Of a stretch of 64,000 bases of DNA, positions 19,758-27,717 are shown piece by piece. This DNA comes from Bradyrhizobium lupini (GTDB taxonomy: Bacteria; Pseudomonadota; Alphaproteobacteria; Rhizobiales; Xanthobacteraceae). The stretch is taken from NCBI RefSeq assembly GCF_040939785.1, contig NZ_CP162553.1, positions 2,852,001-2,916,000 on the forward strand, in the 5' to 3' direction. How positions within the stretch are numbered: position 1 is the first letter of the stretch; each line of letters opens with the position of its first letter. Below the pieces are notes generated by a model. The model did not search any database, was not told the DNA's origin, and saw only the letters and a program-made list of their open reading frames with translations. The position numbers were made by a program, and so were the translations under genes.

Positions 19758-21851
19758 ATGCTGAATCGTCTGACCGTATCCGCGCTGCTGAAGGCGGTGA
19801 TCGCGATCACGTCGATCTGCGTGGTGATCGCGCTCTCGCTCACCGCCTACGAGTCCTGGGATCGCCTGAAGACCGCCAACCGCATCTCGCAGATCGCCGA
19901 CACGTCCGCCGATCTGTTCAAGGCGATGCACAATCTGCGCACCGACCGCTCGACCACGGTCCGCCTCCTGAATGCGACCGAGCCGATGGACGGCGAGATC
20001 GAGAAATATCTGCGCGCGCTGCGCGATGCCCAAATGCCCGCCATGGCGCGCGCGATCGAGCTGCTGCCGGCCATGGACTTTCCGCAATCAGGCACGCTGG
20101 TACCGGAGCTTGCGCGCCTCTACAAGCTGCTGATCGAGGAGCAGAAGCAGTTCTGGGAGGATGTAGCCAAGCCGAAGGACCAACGCCGCGCCGGTCTGCC
20201 CAAGGAATATATGGAGACAACGCAGGGCCTGCTCGACACGCTCGACAAGCTCTCGAACACGTTGGCCGCCACGGTCAATCACCTGGACGCCGCGATCGAC
20301 CAGCTGCTGTCGATCAAGCAGAACGCCTGGCTGCTCCGCAACACCGCAGGCGAAGCATCGCTGATCGTCTCGACCGGGCTGGCCGCCGGCAAGATCACGA
20401 CGGAGGGCCGCTACGCCTATACCCAACATGTCGGCGGCACGAGCGCGATGTGGAAGGCGCTGGAGCTGTCGACGTCCGGCATGCAGTTGCCGTCGGGGCT
20501 CGCCTCCGCGATGGCCTCCGCCAAGACCTCGTATTTCGAGCCGCAATATCTGGCCTTGCGCGACCGTCTCACGGACGCGCTGGTCAAGGGTGAGAAGCCC
20601 GAGATGACGGCGAACCAATGGAGCCCGCTCACGGTCGCCCGTATGGCGAGCGCCGTCACAGTGGCAGAAGGTGCGCTCGATGCTGCCAAGATCCACACGC
20701 AGGAGCAGCGCGGCGCCGCACAGCGCGCACTGATCGTGCAGCTTACGCTGCTGGCGCTCGCCGTGGGGCTTGCCGTCGGCGCGATCATGCTGGTCAGCCG
20801 CCGCGTCATCACTCCGCTCAACACCATCCGGGACGCCATGCTGAAGGTCGCCGGCGGCGACCTTGCCGTCGATAGCGGCTATCTCGACCGCAACGACGAG
20901 ATCGGCGCGCTTGCCGGCGCGCTGGAGACCTTCAAGCAGCAGGCCAACGACAAGCTCACGATCGAGGCGCAGGAGCGCGAACGCAATGCGGGCGCCTCCG
21001 CGCGCCAGCGCGCGGTCGAGACCTATGTCGGCGAGTTCGAGGGCGCGGTGCGCAAAACGCTCGGCGAATTGAGCGAAGCCTCTGGCGAGATGCGCAAGAC
21101 CTCGGGCGATCTCTCCGCGGTGTCGCGGCAGACCAACGACCGCGTGCAGATCGCCGGCAAGGCCTCCAATGACGCCTCCATGAGCGTCGACAGCGTCGCC
21201 GCCGCCGCCGAAGAGCTGAGCGCCTCGATCAACGACATCAGTCAGCAGGCCGCGCATGCCGCGGGCATCGCCAGCCGCGCCGTGACCCAGACGCGCGAGA
21301 CCGACGGCACGGTGCAGGGACTTCAAAAGTCGGCCGGCCGCATCGGCGAGGTCGTCGGCCTGATCAACACCATTGCGCAGCAGACCAATTTGCTCGCGCT
21401 TAACGCCACGATCGAGGCGGCCCGCGCCGGCGAGGCCGGTCGCGGCTTTGCCGTGGTCGCCTCCGAGGTGAAGTCGCTGGCGAGCCAGACGGCGAAGGCG
21501 ACCGAGGAGATCTCCGAGCAGATCGCCGACATCCAGAAGGTCGCGGCCGACGCCATCAGCGCCATCCAGACCATCGGCGGCATCATCGGCGAAGTGAACG
21601 AGGTCGCGACCGCAATCGCCGCCGCCGTGCAGGAGCAGGGAGCGGCCACCCAAGAGATCACCCGCAGCACCCAGTTTGCGGCGCAGGGCACCAAGAACGT
21701 CTCGGACAACATCACCGGCGTCAAATCCGATGCAGACGCTGCTGCCGCTGCCGCCGACAACGTGAAACACGCCTCCGAGATGCTGGAGAGCCAGAGCCGC
21801 CAGCTCGGCCATGACGTCAGCGACTTCCTCGGCAAGATCCGGGCGGCATAG
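19758..21851 (+). CDS. methyl-accepting chemotaxis protein with HAMP domain
   Basis: 697-aa chemoreceptor. First span about residues 10-32, a helical periplasmic sensor of roughly 300 residues, second span about 332-352, HAMP, then a coiled-coil cytoplasmic domain whose hairpin tip ([20 protein letters not shown], about 537-556) binds CheA/CheW. No C-terminal CheR/CheB tether pentapeptide is seen. The ATG at 19758 was chosen for its GGGGGA ribosome site; the frame is open to 19683. No che genes are adjacent. The ligand cannot be predicted. Confidence 0.9.
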   Translation: MLNRLTVSALLKAVIAITSICVVIALSLTAYESWDRLKTANRISQIADTSADLFKAMHNLRTDRSTTVRLLNATEPMDGEIEKYLRALRDAQMPAMARAIELLPAMDFPQSGTLVPELARLYKLLIEEQKQFWEDVAKPKDQRRAGLPKEYMETTQGLLDTLDKLSNTLAATVNHLDAAIDQLLSIKQNAWLLRNTAGEASLIVSTGLAAGKITTEGRYAYTQHVGGTSAMWKALELSTSGMQLPSGLASAMASAKTSYFEPQYLALRDRLTDALVKGEKPEMTANQWSPLTVARMASAVTVAEGALDAAKIHTQEQRGAAQRALIVQLTLLALAVGLAVGAIMLVSRRVITPLNTIRDAMLKVAGGDLAVDSGYLDRNDEIGALAGALETFKQQANDKLTIEAQERERNAGASARQRAVETYVGEFEGAVRKTLGELSEASGEMRKTSGDLSAVSRQTNDRVQIAGKASNDASMSVDSVAAAAEELSASINDISQQAAHAAGIASRAVTQTRETDGTVQGLQKSAGRIGEVVGLINTIAQQTNLLALNATIEAARAGEAGRGFAVVASEVKSLASQTAKATEEISEQIADIQKVAADAISAIQTIGGIIGEVNEVATAIAAAVQEQGAATQEITRSTQFAAQGTKNVSDNITGVKSDADAAAAAADNVKHASEMLESQSRQLGHDVSDFLGKIRAA

Positions 21852-21865
21852 CCCACACTCTTGGT

Positions 21866-21891
21866 GTCGTCCTGGCGAATGCCAGGACGAC
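21866..21891. repeat. REP-like palindrome, copy 2
   Basis: A perfect 26-base hairpin with arms GTCGTCCTGGC / GCCAGGACGAC and a 4-base loop, between the convergent chemoreceptor and DUF2865 genes. Same family as 36-61 and the pair at 30314/30411. It may double as a transcription end for both genes, although no T-run is present. Confidence 0.75.
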
Positions 21892-21899
21892 GTTGAGGC

Positions 21900-22553
21900 C
21901 TATTCCTTCGCCACCACCGGCACCTGGCGGAATCTTGCGCGAACCGACTCGGGCAGCGGCGAGAAATTCATCGCGACGCCGCGGCGGTCGTTGGCATTGC
22001 GGCTGGCGACCACCAGGCCGTCCGCGCCCGCGACGATGTCGCCCTTGCGCAAGGTGGGATCGTCGTCGACCTTGACCTGAGCGAGCCCGACCGGATCCTT
22101 GCCGTTGCAGGTACAGCCTGCGACAATCTCATTGCGATAGCGGAACGCGTTAGGCAGGTCGGAATAGGATTTCCCCTTATCCGTCGTCGCGTCGTCGATG
22201 TTGCCGCCATAGACCAGCGAGGTCTCCGAGGCCGGGCAGAAGCTCTTGCAGGATTGCGCCTTGCTCTCGGAATCGTTTCCCTGCGCCGGGAAATAACGTC
22301 CGTCGCAGCCGCGCACGCAATAGGCCGTGCCGCCACCGTAGGAGGCCCGCTGGCGCGGCGGGTCGTAGCGCGGCGTGTCATCGGTCTGGAAAGGCATGCA
22401 GATCTCGGGCGCCGGCCGTCCGCGGAAGCCGCCGAACAGCGCCGAGAAAAAGTCCTCCGCATGGGCGGATGGCGTCAGCGCGAGGCCGAAGGAGGCAATG
22501 GCGACGAACGCCGCCGCGCCCCCGGCGAGTTTGCCGATCGAACGTCTCTTCAT
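21900..22553 (-). CDS. DUF2865 exported protein
   Basis: 217 aa with an N-terminal signal peptide (cleavage after AHA, near residue 32). Recognised as DUF2865 by a conserved cysteine set: EICMPF, YCVRGCDGRYFP, CKSFCPA and GCTCNG. The seven cysteines visible in these motifs suggest disulfides in the periplasm. Function unknown; the family is common in Rhizobiales. Its start lies 17 bases after the L,D-transpeptidase stop, so the two are probably one operon and may share an envelope role. Confidence 0.8.
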   Translation of the reverse strand: MKRRSIGKLAGGAAAFVAIASFGLALTPSAHAEDFFSALFGGFRGRPAPEICMPFQTDDTPRYDPPRQRASYGGGTAYCVRGCDGRYFPAQGNDSESKAQSCKSFCPASETSLVYGGNIDDATTDKGKSYSDLPNAFRYRNEIVAGCTCNGKDPVGLAQVKVDDDPTLRKGDIVAGADGLVVASRNANDRRGVAMNFSPLPESVRARFRQVPVVAKE

Positions 22554-22570
22554 GTGACCTCACTCGACCC

Positions 22571-23389
22571 TTAGTTCACGGCCGAATTCGAAATGTTCAG
22601 CGCCTGCCGGCCTGAGGGCAGCGCGGTCACGGCTGGGCGCTTGCGCACGGAATCACTGCCTTTCGCCATCAGCGGCGCGTTCTTCGGTAGCACGACCACC
22701 TTGGCGCCGACATTGACACGGCCGAACAGGTCGGTGACATCCTCATTGGTCATGCGGATGCAACCGGACGAAACGAACTTCCCGATCGTGGTGGGATCGT
22801 TGGTGCCATGGATGCGGTATTCGCTCGACCCGAGATACATCGCACGCGCGCCGAGCGGATTGCCGGGGCCACCAGCGACGAAGCGGGGCAGATAGGGTTG
22901 GCGCGCGATCATCTCAGCCGGCGGATGCCAGTCCGGCCACTCCGCCTTGCGGCTGACGCTCTGCACGCCCGACCAGGTGAAGCCCTCGCGGCCGACGCCG
23001 ACGCCATAACGGATCGCGCGGCCCTGGCCGAGCACATAGTAAAGGTAAGTATTGTTGGTATCGATGACGATGGTGCCGGCCGGCTCGCTGCGGTCGAAGC
23101 TGACAATCTGCCTGCGCAGGCGATCTGGCAGCGCGGCATCCTCGTCGGGCGCTTGCGCGTTCTGACTTGCATAGCCTTGGTTCGCATAGCCCTGGTTCGC
23201 ATAGCTTGGGCTCGCATAACCCTGCGAATAGCCCTGGTCCTGCGGGTAAGCCTGATCTTGCGGATAGGTGTAGCCCAGCGTCTGTGCGCTTGCGGCGCCG
23301 AACGGCACTGCCAGCAAAGCGGTTGCAAAGGCAAAAGCGGTGATGCGGCGCTGCGATAAGCGGCGTCGGACTGCAGAGAACTTCGTCAT
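22571..23389 (-). CDS. L,D-transpeptidase (YkuD domain)
   Basis: 272-aa periplasmic enzyme forming 3-3 peptidoglycan crosslinks or attaching proteins to murein. Signal peptide to about residue 35, then a Tyr/Gln-rich repeat tract (YPQDQ, YANQG units, about 42-77), then the YkuD domain (about 105-255) with catalytic His194 (IHGTNDP) and Cys210 (SSGCIRM). The start at 23389 has a GGGGCAGCAC ribosome site; the frame is open to 23440. An EcfG-type promoter lies upstream. Followed by the DUF2865 gene. Confidence 0.88.
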   Translation of the reverse strand: MTKFSAVRRRLSQRRITAFAFATALLAVPFGAASAQTLGYTYPQDQAYPQDQGYSQGYASPSYANQGYANQGYASQNAQAPDEDAALPDRLRRQIVSFDRSEPAGTIVIDTNNTYLYYVLGQGRAIRYGVGVGREGFTWSGVQSVSRKAEWPDWHPPAEMIARQPYLPRFVAGGPGNPLGARAMYLGSSEYRIHGTNDPTTIGKFVSSGCIRMTNEDVTDLFGRVNVGAKVVVLPKNAPLMAKGSDSVRKRPAVTALPSGRQALNISNSAVN

Positions 23390-23438
23390 GTGCTGCCCCG
23401 TGTGGATGCCTGCATCAGGGTGATGCGCTGGTTTGTTC

Positions 23439-23464
23439 AACGCGGTCCAACCGCTACAAGTTCC
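23439..23464 (-). promoter_or_regulatory. EcfG-type general stress promoter of the L,D-transpeptidase operon
   Basis: Minus strand reads GGAAC (23460-23464), 17 bases, CGTT (23439-23442). Predicted start about 23431, roughly 40 bases before the ATG. Back-to-back with the plus-strand element at 23524. Confidence 0.65.
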
Positions 23465-23523
23465 GCGGCGGGATGCAGCAGCGACGTCACAGTCAAGCGA
23501 GCGCTTCTTCGCGAAGCCGCGAT

Positions 23524-23548
23524 GGAACCCGCAGGGCGCGAGGACGTT
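23524..23548 (+). promoter_or_regulatory. EcfG-type general stress promoter of the AI-2E transporter gene
   Basis: GGAAC (23524-23528), 16 bases, CGTT (23545-23548). Predicted start near 23556. This supports placing the translation start at 23624 rather than at the earlier in-frame ATGs. Confidence 0.65.
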
Positions 23549-23623
23549 CTCCCCTGGTCATGGGCGCGAGGACTGAAGTCTCCGTGCCGGAGAGGTATTG
23601 TGCGCGTCCTTCCCAGTGAACGT

Positions 23624-24712
23624 ATGACTCCCGGCAATGGCGAAGGCACTCCGCTTCCCGAGAGCCACGGCGAACTCCCGCCGGTGATCCGCCGCACCGA
23701 ACTCGTCGCCTTCTCGCTCGCCGGACTGCTCCTCATCGCAATCGTCGCGGTGCTCTATGTCGGAAAGGCGTTCTTTTTGCCTGTCGTGATGGCGTTCGTC
23801 ACCGGCACGATGCTCTCGCCGGCAGCGACCTTTCTGGAGTACCGGAAAGTGCCGCGCGGGCTTGCCGCCGTCTTGATCGTGTTCGCGGTGACCGCCGTGG
23901 TCGGCTTCATCGTCGCGCTGATCGCCTCGCCGGCGATGGAATGGAGCTCGCGCCTGCCCGAACTCGGCGCGCAGTTGAAAGACAAGGTCCACGTGTTCGA
24001 CCGGCCGCTGGCGCTGTGGCGAGAGCTGCAGACGATGCTCGGCGGCTCGGAGGGATTGCCAAGCTTCCAGATGCCGAAATTCGAGTGGGTGCAGCCAACG
24101 ATTGAATTCCTGTCACCGACCTTTACCGAATTCCTGCTGTTCTTCGTCACCCTGATCCTGTTCATCGCCAGCTGGCGCGACCTGCGACGGGCAATGATCA
24201 TGACCTTCAGCGATCACGACGCACGGCTGCGCACGCTTCGCATCCTCAACGAGATCGAGGTCCATCTCGGCAACTACCTTTTGACTGTGACCCTGATCAA
24301 CGTCGGCGTCGGCGTCGCCGCCGGAATCGTCTGCGCCCTCACCGGAATGCCCAATCCGGCTGGCCTCGGCGCGCTGGCGGCCACCCTCAATTTCATTCCG
24401 ATCATCGGACCGGTGGCCATGTTCGCCATTCTGGTCGTGGTGGGGCTGGTCACCTTCCCGACCGTCAGCGGCGGCCTGATGGCGGCGCTCGCCTTTGGCG
24501 GCATCACCTTCCTGGAGGGACATTTCGTCACGCCGACCATCATCGGCCGGCGGCTGGCGCTCAATGCGCTCGCGGTGCTGCTGGCGCTGGCGTTCTGGAC
24601 CTGGCTGTGGGGCCCGATGGGCGCGTTCCTGTCGTCGCCGCTGCTGATCGTCGCCCTGATCCTGAAGGAGCATCTGTTGCCTGAGGATTCGCCGCAGCTC
24701 CCGCAGGACTGA
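23624..24712 (+). CDS. AI-2E family transporter (PerM/TqsA-like permease)
   Basis: 362-aa inner-membrane protein with about eight spans: two pairs near the N-terminus, a polar region with a LPELGAQLKDKV helix, then four C-terminal spans including LNFIPIIGPVAMF and GHFVTPTIIGRRL, the signature of the AI-2E/PerM family. Members export diverse small molecules or ions; the autoinducer link holds for only a few. The frame is open to 23390, but the stress promoter at 23524-23548 argues for the ATG at 23624. Confidence 0.85.
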   Translation: MTPGNGEGTPLPESHGELPPVIRRTELVAFSLAGLLLIAIVAVLYVGKAFFLPVVMAFVTGTMLSPAATFLEYRKVPRGLAAVLIVFAVTAVVGFIVALIASPAMEWSSRLPELGAQLKDKVHVFDRPLALWRELQTMLGGSEGLPSFQMPKFEWVQPTIEFLSPTFTEFLLFFVTLILFIASWRDLRRAMIMTFSDHDARLRTLRILNEIEVHLGNYLLTVTLINVGVGVAAGIVCALTGMPNPAGLGALAATLNFIPIIGPVAMFAILVVVGLVTFPTVSGGLMAALAFGGITFLEGHFVTPTIIGRRLALNALAVLLALAFWTWLWGPMGAFLSSPLLIVALILKEHLLPEDSPQLPQD

Positions 24713-24727
24713 CCGGTTTCCGTGAAC

Positions 24728-24752
24728 GGAACTTACACCACGACGAAACGTT
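24728..24752 (+). promoter_or_regulatory. EcfG-type general stress promoter of the YqjD-like operon
   Basis: GGAAC (24728-24732), 16 bases, CGTT (24749-24752). Predicted start about 24760, some 30 bases before the ATG at 24791. YqjD/ElaB-type genes are stress-induced in other bacteria, which fits. Confidence 0.7.
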
Positions 24753-24790
24753 TCCCGGCTGTCTCAACCGTCAACAGCCCGGAGCCCCTG

Positions 24791-25162
24791 ATGTCCACCA
24801 CCAATGCCGAAGCCGGGATGAGAGACTGGACCGACAAAGCCACCAGAGAACGCCTCGAGAAGGATGTAGCAGCCGTGAAAAGCGATATCGCCGCCCTCAC
24901 TGATCAGATCACCGACGCGCTCAATACTTTTGCCAACTCCTCCAGCAAGCAAGCCCGCCGCGGCTATAGCCAAGCGCGCGAAAACGTGGATTCCGCGATC
25001 GACGACATGTCGGAACGCGGCAGCGCGATGATGGGCGCGGCACAGGAGGCCTACGGCTCGATCGAGGAGACGCTGGAGGACGCGATCACGCAGCGGCCGC
25101 TCGCGACCGTCGGGCTTGCGCTCGGCATCGGCTTCCTGATCGGCGCGGTCTGGCGTCGCTGA
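24791..25162 (+). CDS. DUF883 (YqjD/ElaB-like) membrane-anchored protein
   Basis: 123 aa. An amphipathic, probably coiled-coil region (about 20-95) is followed by one C-terminal span, PLATVGLALGIGFLIGAVWR, the tail-anchor layout of YqjD and ElaB. Those proteins sit in the inner membrane and bind ribosomes under stress or stationary phase; applying that here is inference. Start 24791 follows GGAG. 76 bases precede the partner membrane gene, and a stress promoter is upstream. Confidence 0.82.
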   Translation: MSTTNAEAGMRDWTDKATRERLEKDVAAVKSDIAALTDQITDALNTFANSSSKQARRGYSQARENVDSAIDDMSERGSAMMGAAQEAYGSIEETLEDAITQRPLATVGLALGIGFLIGAVWRR

Positions 25163-25238
25163 GATCGCGAACGGGTATCGAGACGGTGGCGCAGCGGCGC
25201 CGCCGGTGCCGGCTTGTGGGGATCTGAGGAGCAAGACC

Positions 25239-25694
25239 ATGTTTCAGCGCATCATCGACGGGATCAGCGCATCCACCGGCACCACTGTGCGGCTGACCTC
25301 GCTGGCAGCAGGCGCGGCGTTCGCACTCTTCATCACCACGTGCTTCCTGTGCGCGGCGGCATTCATTTCGGTGCTCAACAAATATGGTCCGGTGCAGGCC
25401 TGCCTCGCCGGTGCGGGCATTTTCTTTCTGCTGACCCTCACCGCGGCGGTGAGCTATTGGGTCTACAAACGGCAGCTGCGCAAGCAAGCTCATATCGCGG
25501 CCGAGCGCGCCACGAAATCGGCGGCCTCGAGCATGCTCGCGGACCCCATGCTGCTCGCCACCGGTCTCCAGATCGTTCGCGCCATCGGGATCAAGCGGCT
25601 GTTGCCGATCCTGGCGATCGGCGGCGTCGCCCTCGGACTCATGGCGAGCCGCGCCGGCGTACCCGACGAGGCCTCGGCTGAGCCTGCCGAGTAG
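25239..25694 (+). CDS. small membrane protein, phage-holin/YqjE-like
   Basis: 151 aa with two clear spans (about 20-46 and 55-78), a basic stretch KRQLRKQ, and a weaker hydrophobic segment near 117-137. The layout resembles the holin-like YqjE proteins that accompany YqjD, and the gene order matches. GAGGAGCAAGACC gives a good ribosome site for the ATG at 25239. Probably transcribed with the upstream gene. No lytic function should be read into the family name. Confidence 0.7.
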   Translation: MFQRIIDGISASTGTTVRLTSLAAGAAFALFITTCFLCAAAFISVLNKYGPVQACLAGAGIFFLLTLTAAVSYWVYKRQLRKQAHIAAERATKSAASSMLADPMLLATGLQIVRAIGIKRLLPILAIGGVALGLMASRAGVPDEASAEPAE

Positions 25695-25870
25695 CAGCTA
25701 CCGGGTTAGAAAATTTCGTCACGGGTCCCGCGAACGCGCCTATCCAATCGGCACCGGCGGCCCCGCGCCAATTTCGCGCCGTTTGCCTGCGCCATCACGC
25801 AAACGCTACTCGGATAGGCAGGCGGTTGCCGCTAAAAGCAGCGCCCCTGATTCCAAAAGCCATTTTTTCG

Positions 25871-27013
25871 ATGAAACCGTCCGTCCAGGCGAACCTCGCC
25901 GCATTTCAACACGACCCCCGGCTCTATTTGACGCTCGGTATCGCCAACTGGTCGGTTTTCGTCGACCACATCCCGAACAACGTCGTCAATTTGCTGACGC
26001 TGCGCAATTTCGGCTTCAGCGGCGCCGCAGACTTGTTCGTGTTCGTGGCCGGCTATGGCATGGCCATCATTCACGGCAAGATCGCCCTGGAGCGCGGCTA
26101 CGTCGTCGCGGCGACGCGCATCTTCCAGCGCATGTGGCGGCTCTACGCCGCCTATGTCGTCCTGTTCGTGATCTACATCGACGCCATCGCCTATGTCGCC
26201 TCGCAATCGATGGCGCCCGAGATCATCAACGAATACAACATCTCGGGCATCATCGAGCATCCGCTGCGGATCCTGATACGCGGACTGGTGCTTCAGGAAG
26301 AGCCGCTGAACCTCGATCTTCTTCAGCTGATGATCCCGCTGATGGCCCTCCTTCCACTCGCGCTGTGGGGGCTGTTGCGGCGTCCGAACCTGACGCTGGC
26401 GGCGTCGGTCGCGCTGTACGTTGCGGCGCGCTGGTTCGGCTGGAATTTCCGGGTTTATCCGGACCAGGAGTGGACCTTCAACCCGTTCTGCTGGCAGATG
26501 CTGATGGTGCTGGGCGGCTGGTTTGCCGTGACCGGCACGTCGGGCCGCGCGCTGCATGGCCTGTCCTGGCTGCGCGTGCTCGCAGGCGCCTATCTCGTAT
26601 TCGCGATGGCAATCACGCTGATGCGACACTCGCCGACGCTAGCGGCCTATTTGCCGGATATCGTGCTCAACACCATCACGCCGACCGACAAGGAAGACCT
26701 CGCCCCCTATTGCGTGGTCCACTTCCTCGCGCTCGCTTTCCTCGCGACATATTTCGTCCCGGCCGATCATCCCGGCCTGCGACTGAAGCCGCTTCAGGCG
26801 GTGATCAGATGCGGCGAGGAATGGCTCGCGGTGTTCTGCGTCGGCGTGTTCCTGTCGTTTGCCGGCCATCTCATCCTGATCACCGGCGCCAATTTGGTGG
26901 TGATGCAGATTGCCGTGAGCCTGGCCGGCTTCGCGGCGATGGCCGCGGTCGCATATTACATCGCCTGGTCGAAGCGGCAGGACCTGCCCGCGGCCTTGCG
27001 GCAACAGGCCTAA
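25871..27013 (+). CDS. opgC: OpgC family membrane protein (acyltransferase-like)
   Basis: 380-aa protein with about ten spans. It matches OpgC, the membrane protein that adds succinyl or other acyl groups to osmoregulated periplasmic glucans. Typical features: NWSVFVDHIPNNVVNLLTLR near the N-terminus and GFSGAADLFVFVAGYGMA. The frame is open from 25826; ATG 25871 starts directly before the conserved region. No glucan synthesis genes (opgG/H or ndvB) are in the window, so the substrate is unproven. Confidence 0.8.
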   Translation: MKPSVQANLAAFQHDPRLYLTLGIANWSVFVDHIPNNVVNLLTLRNFGFSGAADLFVFVAGYGMAIIHGKIALERGYVVAATRIFQRMWRLYAAYVVLFVIYIDAIAYVASQSMAPEIINEYNISGIIEHPLRILIRGLVLQEEPLNLDLLQLMIPLMALLPLALWGLLRRPNLTLAASVALYVAARWFGWNFRVYPDQEWTFNPFCWQMLMVLGGWFAVTGTSGRALHGLSWLRVLAGAYLVFAMAITLMRHSPTLAAYLPDIVLNTITPTDKEDLAPYCVVHFLALAFLATYFVPADHPGLRLKPLQAVIRCGEEWLAVFCVGVFLSFAGHLILITGANLVVMQIAVSLAGFAAMAAVAYYIAWSKRQDLPAALRQQA

Positions 27014-27080
27014 CCCGGCACCTTCCGATTCCCCTAGGCCGGCCATTACGGCTGGGCTATGCGGAGCGGCAGCGGATTGC

Positions 27081-27710
27081 ATGGGGAGGCCGGGCGTGGT
27101 GATGGCGAATGGCGGGGATGAGGGAGCCGACGGCGCGCCCCGGCGCGGCCGGCCAAGGTCGATCGAGACCACCAACGCCATTCTCCAAAGCGCCTATGCG
27201 CTGATGGCCACTACCGGCCTTGCCGCCACCACCATTGACGCGATCGCGCGCCACTCCAGCGTCTCCAAGATGACGATCTACAAATGGTGGCCGTCGCGCG
27301 AAGCCTTGCTGATCGACGCCTTTCTTCACCATGCCGCGCAGATGCTGCCGCTGCCGCATGCAAGCTCGGGCAGCCCCGCCGCGCGCGCACGCCGCCATGC
27401 CGCCGCCTATGCCGAAGCCCTCCAGGGCGAGTTCGGCAAGGTCCAGCTCGCCGTCATCTCCGAATGCATCTCCAAGACCGGCTCGGCGGAGCTGTTCTAC
27501 GCCCGCTACCTGCAATTCCGCCGCGACGCGCTGATCGAGATGATCGCCGCGGGCCAGAACGACGGCAGCATTCTGGCGGAAGCACCGCCCCAGGATCTCT
27601 ACGACGCGATCTATGGCAGCCTGTTCTACCGCTACGTCTTCGGCATCGCGCCGATCACGCCGGCCTACGCGCGGACCCTGGTTGACCTCGTGCTGCGGCC
27701 GAAGAGCTAG
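27081..27710 (+). CDS. TetR/AcrR family transcriptional regulator
   Basis: 209 aa. An arginine-rich N-terminus (RRGRPRS) is followed by the TetR helix-turn-helix (about 49-70, TTIDAIARHSSVSKMTIYKWW), and an all-helical C-terminal ligand domain of the TetR_C type. Start may be ATG 27081 or 27102; neither ribosome site is decisive. It follows opgC by 67 bases in the same direction; whether it controls opgC or a distant target cannot be told. No operator palindrome was recognised nearby. Confidence 0.85.
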   Translation: MGRPGVVMANGGDEGADGAPRRGRPRSIETTNAILQSAYALMATTGLAATTIDAIARHSSVSKMTIYKWWPSREALLIDAFLHHAAQMLPLPHASSGSPAARARRHAAAYAEALQGEFGKVQLAVISECISKTGSAELFYARYLQFRRDALIEMIAAGQNDGSILAEAPPQDLYDAIYGSLFYRYVFGIAPITPAYARTLVDLVLRPKS

Positions 27711-27717
27711 CCTCGAA

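Noticed and set aside
20088..21812. 574-codon minus-strand frame
   Set aside because: Antisense shadow of the chemoreceptor.
25239..25694. phage lysis holin or prophage remnant
   Set aside because: No endolysin, phage structural or integrase genes; the YqjD neighbour explains the holin-like name.
25783..27102. 439-codon plus-strand frame over opgC
   Set aside because: Basic, spanless translation in the wrong frame; the opgC frame shows clear membrane spans.
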